DNA of 64,000 bases from Deltaproteobacteria bacterium (lineage in GTDB: Bacteria; SAR324; JACQKK01). Where the stretch lies: positions 1 through 64,000 of the forward strand of contig JAOUEW010000002.1 in the NCBI GenBank assembly GCA_029858505.1. The letters are read 5' to 3'. The position numbers and the translations under genes were made by a program. This document shows, piece after piece, positions 62,488 to 64,000 of the stretch (positions are counted from its first letter, which is position 1; each line of letters starts with the position of its first letter). The notes beneath the pieces were generated by a model. That model saw only the letters and a list, made by a program, of their open reading frames with translations, searched no databases and was not told where the DNA came from.

Positions 62488-63992
62488 AGATCCGCGCCGA
62501 GGAAATCAGCTCGATCATTGAGAAGCAAATTGAAACTTTCGACCGCAAGGTTGAAACCCGCGAGGTGGGAACGATTCTCACCGTGGGTGACGGGATTGCC
62601 CGGGTGTATGGCCTGGACAACGTGAAGGCAGGCGAGTTGCTGGAGTTTCCCGGCGGCATGACCGGCATTGCCCTGAACCTGGAACAAGACAACGTGGGTG
62701 CCGTGCTGATGGGCGACGACCGGGCCATCAAAGAAGGCGATGAAGTCCGCCGCACCAACCGGATTGCCGAGGTTCCGGTGGGTTACGGCCTGGTGGGCCG
62801 GGTGGTGGATCCCCTGGGAAAACCCCTCGACGGCAAGGGCCCCATTAAAAACGAAGGCTTTCGAAAGCTGGACGTGATTGCCCCGGGCATCATTCAACGC
62901 AAAAGCGTGCACGAACCCCTGCAAACCGGTATCAAGGCCATCGACGCCATGATTCCCATCGGCCGCGGCCAGCGGGAACTGATTATCGGTGACCGCCAAA
63001 CCGGAAAGACCGCCATTGCCCTGGATACGATCATCAACCAAAAGGGCACCGGCGTGATCTGCGTGTACGTGGCCGTGGGCCAGAAAAACTCCTCGGTGGC
63101 TCAGGTGACCGAGAAGCTTCGCCAGCACGGCGCCATGGACTACACCATCGTGGTGAACGCGTCCTCCGCCGACCCGGCCCCCCTGCAATACATTGCCCCC
63201 CTGGCGGGCGCTTCCATTGCCGAGCACTTTATGTGGCAAGGCAAGCATACCCTGGTGGTGTACGACGACCTGTCCAAGCAGGCGGTGGCTTATCGGCAGT
63301 TGTCTCTGTTGCTGCGACGCCCCCCCGGCCGCGAAGCCTACCCTGGCGACGTGTTCTACCTGCACTCCCGCTTGCTGGAGCGCGCGGCCAAGCTGTCCGA
63401 CGCCCTGGGCGCAGGTTCCATGACCGCCCTGCCCATCATTGAAACCCAAGGTGGCGACGTGTCGGCCTATATCCCCACCAACGTGATTTCCATCACCGAC
63501 GGTCAGATCTTCCTTACCACCGAGTTGTTCAACTCTGGCGTGAAGCCCGCGGTGAACGTGGGGATTTCCGTGTCTCGGGTGGGTGGCGCGGCTCAGGTGA
63601 AAGGCATGAAAAAAGTGGCCGGTACCCTGCGCTTGGATTTGGCCCAATACCGTGAAAAGGCCGCCTTCGCCCAGTTTGGTTCCGACCTCGACAAAGCCAC
63701 CCAGGCCCAGTTGGCCCGGGGCGAGCGGATGGTGGAACTGCTGAAACAGGACCAATACAAGCCCATGGACGTGGTGGATCAGATGATTTCCATCTTTGTG
63801 GCCACCCGCGGCGGGCTGGACGATGTGCCCACCCGCTCCGTGCGGAAGTTCGAGGGCGAGTGGCTGACCTACATGCGCACCCAGGGCAAAACCCTGCGCG
63901 ACAAACTGGAGAAGAGCAAGGCCATCGAGAAAGACGATGAAGCGGCTATTCTCGACGCCATGAAGAAATTTAAGGCCACCTTTAGCGCCTAA
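62484..63992 (+). CDS. atpA: ATP synthase F1 subunit alpha
   Basis: A 502-residue alpha subunit with a non-catalytic nucleotide site. Walker A is [11 protein letters not shown], followed by [13 protein letters not shown], the DELTA-type [27 protein letters not shown] and the arginine-finger region [13 protein letters not shown]. It is complete and ends 8 bp before the window edge. Genes for gamma, beta and epsilon presumably follow. Confidence 0.98.
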   Translation: MKIRAEEISSIIEKQIETFDRKVETREVGTILTVGDGIARVYGLDNVKAGELLEFPGGMTGIALNLEQDNVGAVLMGDDRAIKEGDEVRRTNRIAEVPVGYGLVGRVVDPLGKPLDGKGPIKNEGFRKLDVIAPGIIQRKSVHEPLQTGIKAIDAMIPIGRGQRELIIGDRQTGKTAIALDTIINQKGTGVICVYVAVGQKNSSVAQVTEKLRQHGAMDYTIVVNASSADPAPLQYIAPLAGASIAEHFMWQGKHTLVVYDDLSKQAVAYRQLSLLLRRPPGREAYPGDVFYLHSRLLERAAKLSDALGAGSMTALPIIETQGGDVSAYIPTNVISITDGQIFLTTELFNSGVKPAVNVGISVSRVGGAAQVKGMKKVAGTLRLDLAQYREKAAFAQFGSDLDKATQAQLARGERMVELLKQDQYKPMDVVDQMISIFVATRGGLDDVPTRSVRKFEGEWLTYMRTQGKTLRDKLEKSKAIEKDDEAAILDAMKKFKATFSA

Positions 63993-64000
63993 ACGCGCGT

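Overview
The window is GC-rich chromosomal DNA from a Gram-negative (diderm) bacterium. The evidence is Kdo synthesis genes (kdsA, kdsD), a GT9 LPS glycosyltransferase, a YejM-like envelope protein, Lol-type lipoprotein signals and a type II secretion (T2SS) pseudopilin operon. The glnB-glnA pair and the ATP synthase order b', b, delta, alpha (with a signal peptide on b) resemble delta-proteobacteria-like lineages (SAR324, Nitrospinota and relatives). Against that, a block of four genes matches, from memory, the cytoplasmic filament (CfpA) locus of spirochaetes. I cannot fix the phylum from sequence alone. Almost all DNA is coding, and start codons often overlap the preceding stop (ATGA/GTGA).

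Layout. 0.3-2.5 kb: two secreted lipoproteins sharing an 18-nt leader. 2.5-8.4 kb: gamma-carbonic anhydrase, a small unknown protein, GT9 glycosyltransferase with a double GFA-domain protein, cold-shock protein, tRNA-Thr and a membrane-anchored hydrolase. 8.8-15.5 kb: tyrS translationally coupled to a peptide deformylase-methyltransferase fusion, MaoC hydratase, cNMP-binding histidine kinase, YitT protein and a radical SAM protein. 15.5-23.9 kb, minus strand: YejM-like protein, hybrid kinase with HD-GYP regulator, kdsA-kdsD. 24-28.3 kb: large BIG2/Kelch-like lipoprotein and rmuC. 28.6-36.6 kb: the filament cluster. 36.7-46 kb: T2SS genes gspL-M-N, mltG, gspF-G-H-I-J-K. 46-53 kb: birA, HU/IHF, APH/kinase fusion, TerB-like protein, degenerate Xer-like protein, glnB, glnA. 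53-59.6 kb: smc, a CsgG-like/SUMF1-like fusion, HEAT-repeat protein, ispF. 60.1-64 kb: FmdB zinc ribbon and the start of the ATP synthase operon.

The most striking region is 28.6-36.6 kb. Two CfpA-like filament proteins flank a protein with a Pro/Ala-rich linker and an HPr-like C-terminal domain, and a PPDK-like protein. The PPDK-like protein keeps the swivelling phospho-histidine and the catalytic Cys but has lost ATP-grasp and several PEP-site residues. I infer a filament system with its own phosphorelay-derived or ligand-sensing partner proteins. Hairpins between its genes suggest tuned stoichiometry.

Intergenic spaces carry a modular dispersed repeat whose hairpin stem keeps pairing through compensatory changes. 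Other oddities are a GspL with a ~230-residue Lys-rich coiled-coil insertion, a KdsA with Asp at the Cys/Asn class-defining position, and a tyrosine recombinase lacking most catalytic residues.
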